Notes under the pieces: model-generated
The model's input: only the letters and a program-made list of their open reading frames with translations
Told to the model about the DNA's origin: nothing
Database searches by the model: none
Origin: Chrysophaeum taylorii
Lineage: Eukaryota; Sar; Pelagophyceae; Pelagomonadales; Pelagomonadaceae
Length of the DNA stretch: 64,000 bases
NCBI GenBank assembly: GCA_029834535.1
Contig: JAQMWT010000388.1
Coordinates: 186,001-250,000 of the forward strand
Direction: 5' to 3'
Program-made: the position numbers and the translations under genes
Shown here: piece by piece, positions 51,778 through 61,831 of the stretch
How the letters are laid out: each line of letters begins with the position of its first letter
Position numbering within the stretch: the stretch's first letter is position 1

Positions 51778-51999
51778 ATGATGCGGTGGTTGCTCGCGGT
51801 GCTCTGCTTGCTGCAGCTGGCTGGTCTCGCCGAAAGTCTCAAGGTTCGCTCCCGTGGCGTGGCGGTGTCGCGATTGCTGTCACGGCGCGGCGGCCTAGTC
51901 GACGAGCCACAACTTGCTGAGGATGAGGAGCCTCCTGCTGGCGGCGCCGGGGATGACGGCGGTGCGTCGAGCGTCGCTTCTGTGTCACCTTTACGCCCA

Positions 52000-52032
<33 letters not shown>

Positions 52033-52413
52033 GATGAAGAGGACGAGGAGGTGGCGGAAGAGCGGAGCGAGACGATCGGCGGTATCGACAAGGCTGTCTT
52101 GAAACGGTTGATTGTCATGGGGTGCGTTCGTTGCGTTGTGGCCTGACATTCTTTTTTCAGCGGCATGACCCTCGTGCTCCAAGTGTTGCTGGCCAAACCG
52201 AGTATCGTGGCAGAGAGGCAATACGAGGCGTCCAAGAAGGCGACCGAGACCCCCCCCGTCCCCGAGGAGAAGGCGCCCAAAACGCCGCCGGAGCCACCCG
52301 TCGTCGCCGCCGAAAGTGAGCCGGAATCGACCGACGACGAGATTATCGAGGTCCATGACGACGACGACGAGCCGGAAGAGGCTGCTACCAGAGCAAGCGC
52401 CGCCGAGGCCTGA
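51778..52413 (+). CDS. Small secreted or plastid acidic protein, unknown
   Basis: Two exons, 51778-52121 and 52161-52413, with a 39-nt GTGCGT...TTCAG intron, the shortest placed here; 198 aa. A signal peptide (RWLLAVLCLLQLAGLAES) is followed by an acidic stretch with ten Asp and many Glu. A hydrophobic segment comes next (LKRLIVMGGMTLVLQVLLAK), completed by splicing, then a Pro/Glu-rich, acidic tail (DDEIIEVHDDDDEPEEA). No domain is recognised. Either of two adjacent ATGs could start it. It is 133 bp after the pyrophosphatase on the same strand. Confidence 0.6.
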
Positions 52414-52722
52414 GTTGTGGTCTTATTCTGGGGAACAAACTGTCGTACGGCTCGTTTCTTTGCAACGATACTAGGGTGAGAGCCCTCGGGACATACATCT
52501 CTTTCGAGCCACGTGTGCCCCGCCTGGTATATGGATGGGCTCCTCCTCCTCCTCCTCCGATTATAGCTAGTGTCCGCGGTGATTTTATCTCGTCCTATTG
52601 GTTCGGTGCGGTTTGGTAGTGGCCACGAGTTTTTATCGCGGAGAAGATCTGATGCGCGAGGATTTATATAACATCGATCGCCCACGCGGCCGAAGCTATA
52701 AACAACAACAAACCTTTTTAAA
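52414..52722. other. Spacer, nothing recognised
   Basis: Short CTC repeat near 52541-52558 and a TTTATATAA sequence near 52663. No coding or RNA signal is supported. Confidence 0.4.
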
Positions 52723-54572
52723 CTAGACCAGGCAGGGAATGGCCTCGCCGAGGCCGTCGACCAGCGGGATAGGGTACTGCCTCCGCGCGGGGTGGTGGTC
52801 ACACTCTCCATAAAGGGAGAAAAAAAAAAAAAATCCACGCACTGGAGCATCCAGGTGAGCCATCTCGGCGGCGGCGGCGGCGGCAAGAGGGCGAACTCGT
52901 CCGGATCGCAAGGATGATCGATCTTCTTCCTCTTCTTCGACAAAGCAGATCTCGGTACCGTCGTCTCGGCGACCGAGCGCGACGCGGCCGAGAGTTTCGT
53001 CGCGCCACGCGTGCAGAGGGAGGTTGGCGAGGTTTGTCGGGAGGCGCGAGTATGTGACCGAAAAGGGTTCGCCGCGGTCTCTTGCGTAGAGGAGGGTGCG
53101 GCGGAACTCGTAGGCCTGGGGTGCGCTACAATTATGATTCTACACCAAAAAAAAAAGGACCTCGCGCGAACGAGAAACTCGAGGTCGTAGTCAGCGGACA
53201 TGCCGAAGACGTCCTGGCGGCCGTAGAAGGTGCGGGAGCAGTACATGGCGAAATATCGGCCACTTGACCCCGAAGCCTTCAACATGGCGTGGACTCGGTC
53301 GGATTCGGCGTCGGTAATGTTCGTCTCGAAGTAGAGAGCTCGTCGAAGACGGTCGAATTCGCAGCATCGAGACGCACGAGACCGCCGCCGAAGGTTCGTG
53401 GCGACAGGATGTCGGCAACGCCTTTCCGAAACAGCACGCCCGTCGGAAGGACGTAGTGGTTCGACGCGGGGCCGTACTGGTTGAGCTGGGCGAACATCGT
53501 TGAGCTCGCCGTAGCGACGAACGAGCCCGAGGACGGGACCGAGAAAGCCGTAGGCAACGGCGAGCGCGACGGCAGCGCACCGCACCCAGCTGCTGCTGGT
53601 GGAGCCCCTATGGTCACACGACCGGCGACCGGCGACGCCCGCGAAGACGGCGTGAAGGTAGACGAGCATCAGGCCCGAGTACGAGAGGCGGGCGCCGTCG
53701 ATCGCGCCTCGTCGAGTCGTCTTCAGAAAAACAGCGCTCGCGATCGCAACGACGGCGGCCGCGGGCGAGAGCGGGGTGATGGTGGAGAGCGCCTCGTTCA
53801 GGGTCCCCGGCGCCACCACCAGCAACTTGGAGCAGCACGCGATCGAGAAGCCGCCGGCGTACCCGCGACAGTCGTTGTTGAACGCTCTTTTAACGCGGAC
53901 GGAGCGCGCGCGACGGGCATCCAGTTGATGAACTCGTGGAAGGCGAGGGAGACGAGGATGCACGAGGGTAGGTGCAGCCACAAGAGCGTCGGGACGAGGA
54001 ACTCGATGAGCGTGACCTGGACTGGGGCCGTCATCACGAGGATTTTTGCCTCGGCTCGCGGGATACGAGCGAAGATGCTCGTCGCGAGCTCGGCGACGAG
54101 TATGTTGGCGCACGAGACTTTAGGGTCGAGGAACGATGATGTGAGCTTCCAGAAGCCGGCCGAGAAGTACAAGAGGATCCTAAGATGTGGATCCGACCAA
54201 CAATAAACGTGTCGAAGCACGCTCGCAGCGTCGACCGCGCGGCCGCCAGAAAGGCGCGAATCGGGTCGTCCCGCGACGCCGCGACAGCGAGCAAGAACAC
54301 GGACTCGAAAATAGCCATCCAGCACATGTGGTCCCACACCAACGGCATCCACGCGGCCCAGAAGACCACGTTCGCGAGGTGCGACGCCGCGGCGAGAAGA
54401 ACGTTCTTTGTTTCGGCCAACACGACGAGGACCAGAGGATGCCGCACCCGCCAGTCCCACCTTCCGAGAGGTCAGTTGTCGAGGGCGCCGTCGATGCTTA
54501 ATAAACCATCGACGAAAGGAACCACCAGTTGGTGAGGGACTAGACGATTGCGTATTCTTCTCCTTCGGCCAT
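52723..54572 (-). pseudogene. Polytopic membrane protein pseudogene (HTTM-like), several frameshifts
   Basis: Minus-strand segments in three frames line up as one membrane protein. In order: FVDGLLSIDGALDN; WRVRHPLVLVVLAETKN and WAAWMPLVWDHMCWMAIFES; LRILLYFSAGFWKLTSSFLD; AGGFSIACCSKLLVV; FAQLNQYGPASNHYVLPTGV; ALYFETNITDAESDRVHAML; YEFRRTLLYARDRGEPFSVT; DEFALLPPPPPPRWLTWML; and HPARRQYPIPLVDGLGEAIP ending at the stop. Single-base shifts separate them near 54183, 53910, 53500, 53350, 52915 and an A-run at 52818-52832. An in-frame TGA sits at 54472. One true intron near 53117-53171 (ending CCCCAG) seems intact. The pattern recalls HTTM/vitamin-K-carboxylase-like proteins, a tentative assignment. 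Peptides remain well conserved, so decay is recent or the shifts are sequence errors. Confidence 0.55.
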
Positions 54573-54852
54573 GTCAGAGGAGGAAACGCGGAGAAGAACA
54601 ACGGTTCGTAAATTTCCGGAAAATGAGCAAGCGCACTATCCACCTTCTCGTACCGATCAACAGGGGTATATACTAACTTTCGTACACAAAATCTTATATC
54701 ATATCCGTCTTTTCATTGGACGAGAGACGCTGTGCGGCGAAGCTGCTGAAGCTGCCCTAGCTCGGAGCTAGTCGTTAGTAGCCGGCGTTTCTAACGGCCA
54801 ACAGCACCTCCTAGCACGGCCATCCGTTACTAGCTGTTCCGAGAGGCTTCGA

Positions 54853-55494
54853 ATGGATGTGAGCGACGTTATCGACGCCGCCGAAGAGGCCGCTGCGGTT
54901 GAGGACGCACTGGCTGGAACGGAGCCGGCCGGCATCGACTTCGACGTTAAAGATCTCGTGTACCGCATCTGTCGTTTAACCCCGAGGGGGCGCTGGTTGG
55001 CGCTCGACGATGACTTCTACGGCCCCCACTTCACGTAGGCCACCATCATCGGCGTCGACTTTGGCGTCGTACACCGCATCTGCGAGAAGCACGACTGGCT
55101 TGAAGAGTTCTTCGTCCGATTCACTGATGGCTCGGGGTTCTTCCACCGCCCGAGAAGCACGCTGGCACGGGTTGTGAGCAGGGAGGAGGTCGCCCAATAC
55201 CTCCAGGGCCAGGATTTCGCTGACGCCGCAGCTGAGCAACGGGATCGCAAGCGCCTGCAATTTGCCATCGAGAAGGTCAGATGGCTGATCGTCGACCCAA
55301 CTCGCTCGTCGGCGCAACTCATCTGTCCGGGTGACCAGATTCCACCTCGCAACTCCCAACACCGCATGGCTGCTCTGCGCAAATGCTGGGCCGCCCTTGG
55401 GCCCGAGGAGCGTCAGACCATCGACGAGCTCATCAACAAGAACGCCAGCGGACTCTATGGCCGGCCGGCCGGCACCCGAAGTAGGATGCCATGA
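54853..55494 (+). CDS. Hypothetical protein, frame interrupted by one TAG or one intron
   Basis: One frame is open for 213 codons except for a TAG at 55036-55038. Either side reads as acidic, ordered-looking protein: MDVSDVIDAAEEAAAVEDAL before; VVHRICEKHDWLEEFFVRF and RLQFAIEKVRWLIVDPTRSS after. A phase-0 intron 54958-55038 (GTGTAC...GTAG, 81 nt) would remove the stop and keep frame. Otherwise it is a pseudogene. DFDVKDLVYRIC and DFGVVHRIC, one on each side, look like internal repeats. No family is recognised. Confidence 0.4.
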
Positions 55495-56196
55495 GATCGA
55501 GGAGGTGCCCGAACAAATGGATCTTGACCAAACTAACAACCGGTCACGACGACGACGACGACGCCCCGTCTCCCAGGCCGCTCCATGAGCATAGCCGTGT
55601 CCTCCTCGATCGAGGCGTTGATCTTACGCCACTTCTCACGCCCCGTCTCCCAGGCCGCTCCATGAGCGTAGCCATGTTAGCTTCAATCGAGGCGTTGATC
55701 CAACACCACTTCTCCTTCCCGTAAGGGAGCACCTCCTGGAAGAGAGGAATGAAGAAGTGAAAGAGGTATGGGTGGTGCTGGATGATGCTCTCCGAAACAT
55801 GCTTGCGATTGTGTAGCTTGGGCCAAACCAACCAGATGTTTTTTGAGATCGAGCTTGCGAACTTCCTGGCAAAGCTGAACGCCGCCGTCGTGCTCGTTGT
55901 TGTCTGCTGTGTCGTCGGATGCGAGCAGTTCGTGGAGCTGCTCCGCCTCCTCTGCGTCGAGAGTACGTCGTCCAGATCACCGTCGTCCATTACGGCCCTG
56001 GAGAAGCGAGCCGGCATGGCGCCGCCATGTGCCCCGTGACAGCAGCACGTTGCGTCAGAAATATACCACAGATACTGACTGTAAACAATATCATCAAGTT
56101 AGGGTTCTAGTATCAGGGTCATGTTCTCCCTGCTGATTGGTAAGAAAGAGACCTCATTTTTTGTTTGTGGCCACAAATTAACAACCAACGATTATT
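55495..56196. other. Spacer with tandem duplication and an unassigned minus ORF
   Basis: A minus-strand ORF (55544-56017, up to 157 aa) contains HVSESIIQHHPYLFHFFIPL and EKWCWINASIEANMATLMER, which look protein-like, but shows no recognised domain. Its end runs through the 77/78-bp duplication in shifted frames. It may be part of a transposon or a decayed gene and is not called as a CDS. Confidence 0.3.
55561..55715. repeat. 77/78-bp tandem duplication
   Basis: Two adjacent units both start CGCCCCGTCTCCCAGGCCGC and end with CACTTCTC, with about a dozen differences. On the minus strand each encodes EKW..INASIE followed by a LMERPGRRG-type peptide, but in different frames. Confidence 0.75.
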
Positions 56197-58179
56197 ATGA
56201 ACCAGGAGGACCTCGAGAGCAGGGTGTCGACCTCGACCCGCGCCCGGTCGCGGAGCTCGATATCGCGATCGAGCGAGGCCCGGGTTCGATCGCGCAGGGC
56301 GAGTCTCCGCGCGCTCCCAGCGATCAGCGACCATGACGTGAGGGAACACCTCTATGCGCCCAAGGCCGAGGAGCTGCCTGTCGCGGAGGACGCACACATG
56401 TCTCGGTACCTCGCGGAGCGAATCTCGACGGCGATCGCCGAAGCGGCGACCGCTGAAGAAAAGGATGGCAGGGAGGAGATCCGGCGACGCGTCCTCGAAA
56501 CTTACGACATCCGGACGAGCCATCAGTACTTTCGGTGGAACCTTTTATGGCTTTTGTTGGTGTTGGTGATTTCGCCCATGTCTCTGGTGGCCTTGGCGTA
56601 TCCCTCGGTTGGCCTCGCGCTCTGCCTGGGGCTCCAAGGCGTGTTGGCGGTCGCGTTTCTCTTCGCGTGCTATCACTGTTTGTCGTACTGCTGGAAGATG
56701 ATCGGCGCCGTCAACACGCCTTACCTCGCCAAGGCCCGGGCGATCGACGCGGCCGAGGTCGCCGAGTTCCGGCACATCGTGATGATTTGCTCCTACAAGG
56801 AACCGCTCGACCTCCTCCGCACGACGCTTCGATCGCTCGCGCGGTCGACGATGGCGTCGCAGATTATCGCGGTCGTGGCGTTCGAGGCAAAAACACCCCA
56901 GCGCGAGCAGAAGATCCAGGCGCTCACGGAGGAGTTCACCTCCGAGTTCTTCGCGCTCACGTGCACCACCCACACCCTTCTCGCCGGCGAGATCCAGGGG
57001 AAATGTTCGAACGCTAACCACGGCATGCGCGAGGGCGCGAGGATTCACCTCGAGCGCGGCGATCTCATTCCCGGCCGCACCATCTGCACATCCTGCGATG
57101 TCGATTCGCTCTTCCACGACAAGTACTTTGAAAATCTCACCTACAACTTCATGACGGACCCGAATCGCTACGAAGTTGTCTGGCAATCCCCGCTCGTCTA
57201 CAACTTGGGCCTCGACGGGTGCTCGGTGTTCTCGCGCGTCACCGGCATCCTCCGCACATTTTTTATGGTGGGATTCCTTATTCCGTTGAATATCAACACG
57301 ATGAGCATCTTCTCGACGTCCTTGGACATGATGATCAAGGGCAAGTTCTTCCACCCGGGCTACCAGATGGACGACATCATCTACACGCTCACGTGCATGC
57401 GCGCGATTCGCAAGCGAGTCAAGATCCGCCTCATCGAAGTCCCGACCGTCTCGGGGCCGACCTCCGGCGCGACGTGGTGGGAGGACGTCTCCGAGTGGCG
57501 CGTCCAGGCCCGACGCTGGACGATCGGAGCCGCCGAGGTCTTTCACTACTTTTTCGTCAAGCTCGTTTACCGCGAATTCGACTTTTTCTCGGGCCTCAGT
57601 TACGGTCTCGTCCTAACCTACTACTACGGCATCGTGCTCTGCATCGGCCAGCTCAATTGGATCTGCAACTTGATCGTCTTCAATCTAGTCGACGTCGAAG
57701 GCGTTACGTGGGGATCCTGGCACGTCGGCCACCACCTCGTACGGTTAACGGTCGGCGGGGTCGTCTTCCAATACCTGACGACCTACGCGACCGCGTTCTT
57801 TATGGATCGCCTCGTGTGCAATGTCCTCATCATAGAGGAAGAAATCAGCCTCGTCCGCCGCATCGGGCATTTTCTCGCCTCGCAGCTCGTCCTCGTCGCC
57901 TACAATTTTGTCGAGCTCGTCGCGATATTCGAGGTTGCCTGGAAAGGCAAGAAGGTGTGCGGCCACAAGCCATCAAACAAGGACAATTTGCCGGCACAAA
58001 AACGACAAAAGAATAGCAATCACTCTCCCGAAAGCAATGGTGGAAGTGAGATCGCGATGGGGGAAACCCCGCCCGCGTCGTTGTATTCTTCCGAGCCCGG
58101 AGACATCCTGAAGCACCCAAACACCTTCGAAGAAGAAGAAGAACACCAGCAGCAGAACAATACGACGGACCTCGTCTAG
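56197..58179 (+). CDS. Family 2 glycosyltransferase, membrane polysaccharide synthase-like
   Basis: 660 aa. A polar N-terminus (about 1-105) is followed by two membrane helices (about 110-170). The GT2 catalytic domain comes next: HIVMICSYKEPLDLLRTTLR at its start, the D-x-D-type CDVDSLFHD (C300-D301-V-D303) and Q437-x-x-R-W441 in WRVQARRWTIG. Four or more helices follow, then a charged tail with KKVCGHKPS. DxD plus QxxRW is the hallmark of processive GT2 enzymes such as cellulose, chitin and hyaluronan synthases. The product is unknown; a cell-wall or extracellular glucan is plausible. It is intronless, with an acidic Glu/Gln-rich C-terminus. Confidence 0.82.
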   Translation: MNQEDLESRVSTSTRARSRSSISRSSEARVRSRRASLRALPAISDHDVREHLYAPKAEELPVAEDAHMSRYLAERISTAIAEAATAEEKDGREEIRRRVLETYDIRTSHQYFRWNLLWLLLVLVISPMSLVALAYPSVGLALCLGLQGVLAVAFLFACYHCLSYCWKMIGAVNTPYLAKARAIDAAEVAEFRHIVMICSYKEPLDLLRTTLRSLARSTMASQIIAVVAFEAKTPQREQKIQALTEEFTSEFFALTCTTHTLLAGEIQGKCSNANHGMREGARIHLERGDLIPGRTICTSCDVDSLFHDKYFENLTYNFMTDPNRYEVVWQSPLVYNLGLDGCSVFSRVTGILRTFFMVGFLIPLNINTMSIFSTSLDMMIKGKFFHPGYQMDDIIYTLTCMRAIRKRVKIRLIEVPTVSGPTSGATWWEDVSEWRVQARRWTIGAAEVFHYFFVKLVYREFDFFSGLSYGLVLTYYYGIVLCIGQLNWICNLIVFNLVDVEGVTWGSWHVGHHLVRLTVGGVVFQYLTTYATAFFMDRLVCNVLIIEEEISLVRRIGHFLASQLVLVAYNFVELVAIFEVAWKGKKVCGHKPSNKDNLPAQKRQKNSNHSPESNGGSEIAMGETPPASLYSSEPGDILKHPNTFEEEEEHQQQNNTTDLV

Positions 58180-58383
58180 TACTACGCCTTTTCTCCTTCT
58201 GCTGCTGTTTTTTTTTTTTTCACAGCGGCGGACCTCCTATTCTTGCCGTGAAAGAGCGAGCGAGCGAGCGAGCGAGCCCCGAGTTGCGAACAAACTCGCT
58301 TGGAAAAAAAAATCGACGCACGACGACATTTCGTCGGCGACGACATTTATTAATTATAATTGCGTGAACATATTCTCTTCTTT

Positions 58384-58418
<35 letters not shown>

Positions 58419-58747
58419 ACCACATTCCGACGACGACAACGACGACTTTCACGCGCTCGACGACGAGAACCGCCACCACCACCACCACCACCACCAAGTG
58501 CGCACGCTTGCTTTCCGAGCTACAACTGGTCAGGAAGTATTGCGGACTTGCGATCTATCACGAACTAGCAAATTTTGGTGAGCACTGCCGCCATATCATC
58601 TCTTAATGTTGCTGCTGCTGCTGCTGCTGCCGCATTCTCGGAAAAATTATTTATTAATTATAGCACTTCTTCGACAACAAATACATAATTGTGCAGGCAG
58701 GCGCACGACGCCCAGCCGCGAGCTGCCTACAGAGAAAGGCACTCACA
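58180..58747. other. Convergent spacer rich in microsatellites
   Basis: Contains a T-run (58208-58220), (GAGC)n at 58254-58277, (GGC)n at 58385-58418, (CAC)n at 58472-58495 and (CTG)n at 58604-58629. ORFs here reflect these repeats. No gene is supported. Confidence 0.6.
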
Positions 58748-60331
58748 CTACTGCTGACTCGCGCCGTTAGTACCACCACCACCACCACCACCACCATTTG
58801 GAAGGGGCGTGGCGTAGAAGATGAAGTCGTCGAAGTAGCCAAGACCGTCCGGTCGGCCGAGGAGATAGTGGCGGAGTTCGTCCCGGGAGACGAGGCCGTC
58901 GTTGTTAGTATCGAGGGCGGAAAGGGCGAGGTCGACTTCTTGAGTCGCGACATTCCTGTGGCCGCGCTTGAGCTCGGAGACGTCGGCGACGAGGGCCGCG
59001 AGCTCAGAATAGTCGAGAAACCCGGAGTCGTCGACGTCGAGGGCAGCAAAGAGCTTGTCGATGTCGAAATTCTCTTCCGGAGCGCGAAGGACGTCGATAG
59101 CAAGGGGGGGTCGACGCGCCCGCGAGCGACGGAGGTAGTCCGAGGAGCCCATCTCGACGAGGCGCGAGGCGGTGCGATCGAAGGCGAAGGCCTCGTCGCG
59201 GTCGGTTTTGTTGCCACCACCAGGACGCAATTTGTCTTGCACGAAGAGACGCGTCGGCGGAGCCTCGGCGTGCGCGACGAGGACCACGCGAGATTCGTAC
59301 AACGCGTCGACGAGGGTAATGAAGCGACGCGTTCGGTTCAAATCCGAGAGGTCGAGGAGAGGTATTTTGTCGAGAAAGACAACCCCAAACGCGGCGGAAA
59401 TCGCGAGGTAGTCGGCGGCACCGACGGTGCTGCCGCAGAGTTCGTCGAAGTCGAAGAGGCAGGCCCTCGCGGCGAGATCGCATCGAGGGACGTCGACGAG
59501 GCGCGACGTTCCGCGCACGCGCAACTTGGCGTGATCGTCCAGTTTCTTCGCGAGGCGCCGCTTGCAGGCTTCCCAAGATTCTCGGTCGTCGACGAAGTAG
59601 ACGCGCGCCGTTTCCCCGGAACCGATTTCCAGTCGGTAGTCCGTCGAGGATGCCTCGACCGACGCCACCGCGCACCGTCGCTCGAGGAGCGGGATGAAGG
59701 GCTCGAACAGCTGGCGCTGGATCCCGTTGTGGTACAGCATCCGGGGCGCGCGGTTCGAGGTCGCGACGAAGACGGCGCCCTTTTCGAACAGCGCCTCGAA
59801 GAGCGCCTTCAATACGAGAGCGTCCGCGACATCGACGACCTGGAACTCGTCCAGGCACAGGAGCGCGCCGTTTTCCAGGATTCTATTCGCGACGAACTGC
59901 ATCGCGAGCCTACCGTCGCCGGCGAGGCTCTGCTTGGCCTCGTGGAGTCCTCTGTGCACCGACAGCATGAACTCGTCGTAGTGGACGCGCTGCTTGCCAA
60001 CGCGCGACACCGCGTCGAAGAATACGTCCATCATCCGCGTCTTCCCGCTCCCCACGCCGCCCCACACGTACACGCCGCGCGGCACGTAGGAGTACGCGTC
60101 CTCTCGGCGGGTCCCGAGGCCCACGCGCTCGGCGAAGGACGACAACCATCCGCCAGACAGCGGGTTCCGCACTGGCGGCGGCGGCTCGTAGGTCAGCAAC
60201 TCCTGGTGCAACCTTTCGAACTCGTGCATGACGCCGTACTGCACGGGATCGCGTCGGAGCTCGCGCTGCGCAACGAGCCGCTCGTACGCGCCGAGCGGCG
60301 ACAGCCACCGCTTCGCCGCGAGCCGCCGCAT
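58748..60331 (-). CDS. AFG1/LACE1-type ATPase with C-terminal EF-hand pair
   Basis: 527 aa. AFG1 core: Walker A WGGVGSGKT (90-98) after PRGVYV, then HYDEFMLSVHRGLHEAKQSL, the Walker B region LLCLDEFQVVDVADALVLKA, and VFVATSNRAPRMLYHNGIQR with the sensor Asn and arginine. AFG1 ATPases promote turnover of mitochondrially encoded respiratory subunits. Unlike ordinary AFG1, which ends soon after the ATPase, this one continues. From about residue 440 it carries two EF-hand loops, DVDDSGFLDYSE and DTNNDGLVSRDE, both with acidic ligands at positions 1, 3, 5 and 12. A Gly/Asn-rich tail follows. The ATG is the first after an unrelated upstream frame. MON1 lies 73 bp upstream on the same strand. Confidence 0.87.
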   Translation of the reverse strand: MRRLAAKRWLSPLGAYERLVAQRELRRDPVQYGVMHEFERLHQELLTYEPPPPVRNPLSGGWLSSFAERVGLGTRREDAYSYVPRGVYVWGGVGSGKTRMMDVFFDAVSRVGKQRVHYDEFMLSVHRGLHEAKQSLAGDGRLAMQFVANRILENGALLCLDEFQVVDVADALVLKALFEALFEKGAVFVATSNRAPRMLYHNGIQRQLFEPFIPLLERRCAVASVEASSTDYRLEIGSGETARVYFVDDRESWEACKRRLAKKLDDHAKLRVRGTSRLVDVPRCDLAARACLFDFDELCGSTVGAADYLAISAAFGVVFLDKIPLLDLSDLNRTRRFITLVDALYESRVVLVAHAEAPPTRLFVQDKLRPGGGNKTDRDEAFAFDRTASRLVEMGSSDYLRRSRARRPPLAIDVLRAPEENFDIDKLFAALDVDDSGFLDYSELAALVADVSELKRGHRNVATQEVDLALSALDTNNDGLVSRDELRHYLLGRPDGLGYFDDFIFYATPLPNGGGGGGGGTNGASQQ

Positions 60332-60404
60332 GCAATTGTTAGAAGAAGATAGGATTCCCCCCTTTGTTGTCTCCGAAAAAAAAACTCTAATACTAGGTGT
60401 TGTT

Positions 60405-61736
60405 TTAGTACGAGACGGGATCGAAGAAAAAGGCGGGTTCCTCGAGCTTAATGAGGCTGAGAATGTGGTGGGTCCTCTTGGCGAGGTCCGAGGCGGGGGC
60501 GAGGGAGGCGAAGGTAGCGTAGAGCTCGAAATTGGGGGCCGTAAGGGCGAAGTAGGTGCGGGCGTTGGAAGTCGCGTAGACGAGGGAGGCGGCGAGGGGG
60601 GCCTCGAAGAGGTCGTGGGCGCTGGTGTTGGGGTCGGTGGCGAGGGCGTGCTGGGGCTGGGCCGAGCCGCAGCGGAGGCGGAGGGCGAGGGCGTGGTAGT
60701 GCGCCCAATGATGTGTCCCGACGGCGCGGGCGGAGAGACACTGAGCGAGGGCGAGCTCGGCCCGGGGTTCCTTTGGGGGCTGGGCCGCGAGGGGTCGTCG
60801 TCTCGAAAAAATAAAGTGGTCCGCCTTGGCCGTCTCGGCGATGCGGTCTGCCGCGCGGTAATCTTCAACAGCCGCATCGCGGAGCGCGTCGAGGACGCCG
60901 TCGCGGAGGAGCGCGTTCTCTATCGCCTTGGACACGTTGCGGAGGGTCGCGAACGTCTCCGGCTTGTCGTCGGCCGCGACGAGGACGAGGCACAGGTCGA
61001 CCGCGGGATCGAGGTAGGCGACGAAGGCGTGGAAGTAACCGCGCTCGTCGAAGCGCGGGAGGCAGAGCGGAAGCCACGAACTCTCGGCCGCGACGAGGGC
61101 CGCGCGCTGCGAGCGAACGTAGTTGGCGAGCAGCAAGAGGTCGGTCGACCGCAGGCGTCGCTCGATCGTGGGAGTGGGCTGCAGGACCGAGAGCACGGCG
61201 TCGCCGCAGAGCGCAACGCCAAAGACGAGGAGATCACCAGAAATTTTTCTAGCCGACGCGAGCACGTGGGCGAGCTGCGCGCGACGCGACGCCTCGAGCC
61301 GCGCCGCGCGGGCCGCGCCCAAAAAAGGCTCGGGACGCGTCCGCCCCCACGCCTCGAGGCTTGACAGCACGGTCCCCGTCGATCCGAGGAGCTCTTTCAC
61401 GTCGTAGCCCGGACTCGACGCGAGCACCTTGTGCACGCGCGAGGTCAGGGCCATCAACATCGCCTCGTAGGCGTACTCGAGCTCGCGCGCCAGGTAGGCC
61501 TCGCAGTCGCTCGACCCCGCCGCGACGAACACGAGCTCGCCGCGTCGCGCGCACACGATTCGTCCGCTACCGCAGCTCACGCTCCGTATCGTCTCGCCCT
61601 GCTGCTCGCACACCCCCATCACCGCCGTGCATAGACCCGTCAGCGACGACACTTCGGACTCGCTCACCTCATCCCCGACGCTAGACCACACGCGCTTCCC
61701 AGCGAGCGTCAACGCGAAGATCTTGCGCTGGCCCAT
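60405..61736 (-). CDS. MON1: Vacuolar fusion protein MON1
   Basis: 443 aa. It begins directly with the first longin domain (KIFALTLAGKRVWSSVGDE). Then come ELVFVAAGSSDCEAYLAREL, the DVKELLGSTGTVLSSLEAWG segment and the second longin domain (LLVFGVALCGDAVLSVLQPT). SSWLPLCLPRFDERGYFHAF is highly characteristic of MON1. MON1 pairs with CCZ1 as the exchange factor that activates Rab7 on late endosomes and vacuoles. The long disordered N-terminus of fungal and animal MON1 is missing. It is divergent from the TAB2-type gene, with 95 bp between start codons, and is followed after 73 bp by AFG1. Confidence 0.9.
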   Translation of the reverse strand: MGQRKIFALTLAGKRVWSSVGDEVSESEVSSLTGLCTAVMGVCEQQGETIRSVSCGSGRIVCARRGELVFVAAGSSDCEAYLARELEYAYEAMLMALTSRVHKVLASSPGYDVKELLGSTGTVLSSLEAWGRTRPEPFLGAARAARLEASRRAQLAHVLASARKISGDLLVFGVALCGDAVLSVLQPTPTIERRLRSTDLLLLANYVRSQRAALVAAESSWLPLCLPRFDERGYFHAFVAYLDPAVDLCLVLVAADDKPETFATLRNVSKAIENALLRDGVLDALRDAAVEDYRAADRIAETAKADHFIFSRRRPLAAQPPKEPRAELALAQCLSARAVGTHHWAHYHALALRLRCGSAQPQHALATDPNTSAHDLFEAPLAASLVYATSNARTYFALTAPNFELYATFASLAPASDLAKRTHHILSLIKLEEPAFFFDPVSY

Positions 61737-61831
61737 AGGAATGTAATTCAGTCGCTGCTGCTAAAACCGAACCCTCTAAAAACAACAGCATATCCATCCT
61801 CCTTACCCTCCTCACTTTCTGCGACGTCGTC

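Noticed and set aside
51693-54113. 806-aa minus-strand ORF
   Set aside because: Chance read-through. It covers parts of the membrane-protein pseudogene in the wrong frame and the antisense of the small secreted protein gene.
58691-60352. 553-aa plus-strand ORF
   Set aside because: Antisense shadow of the AFG1/EF-hand gene.
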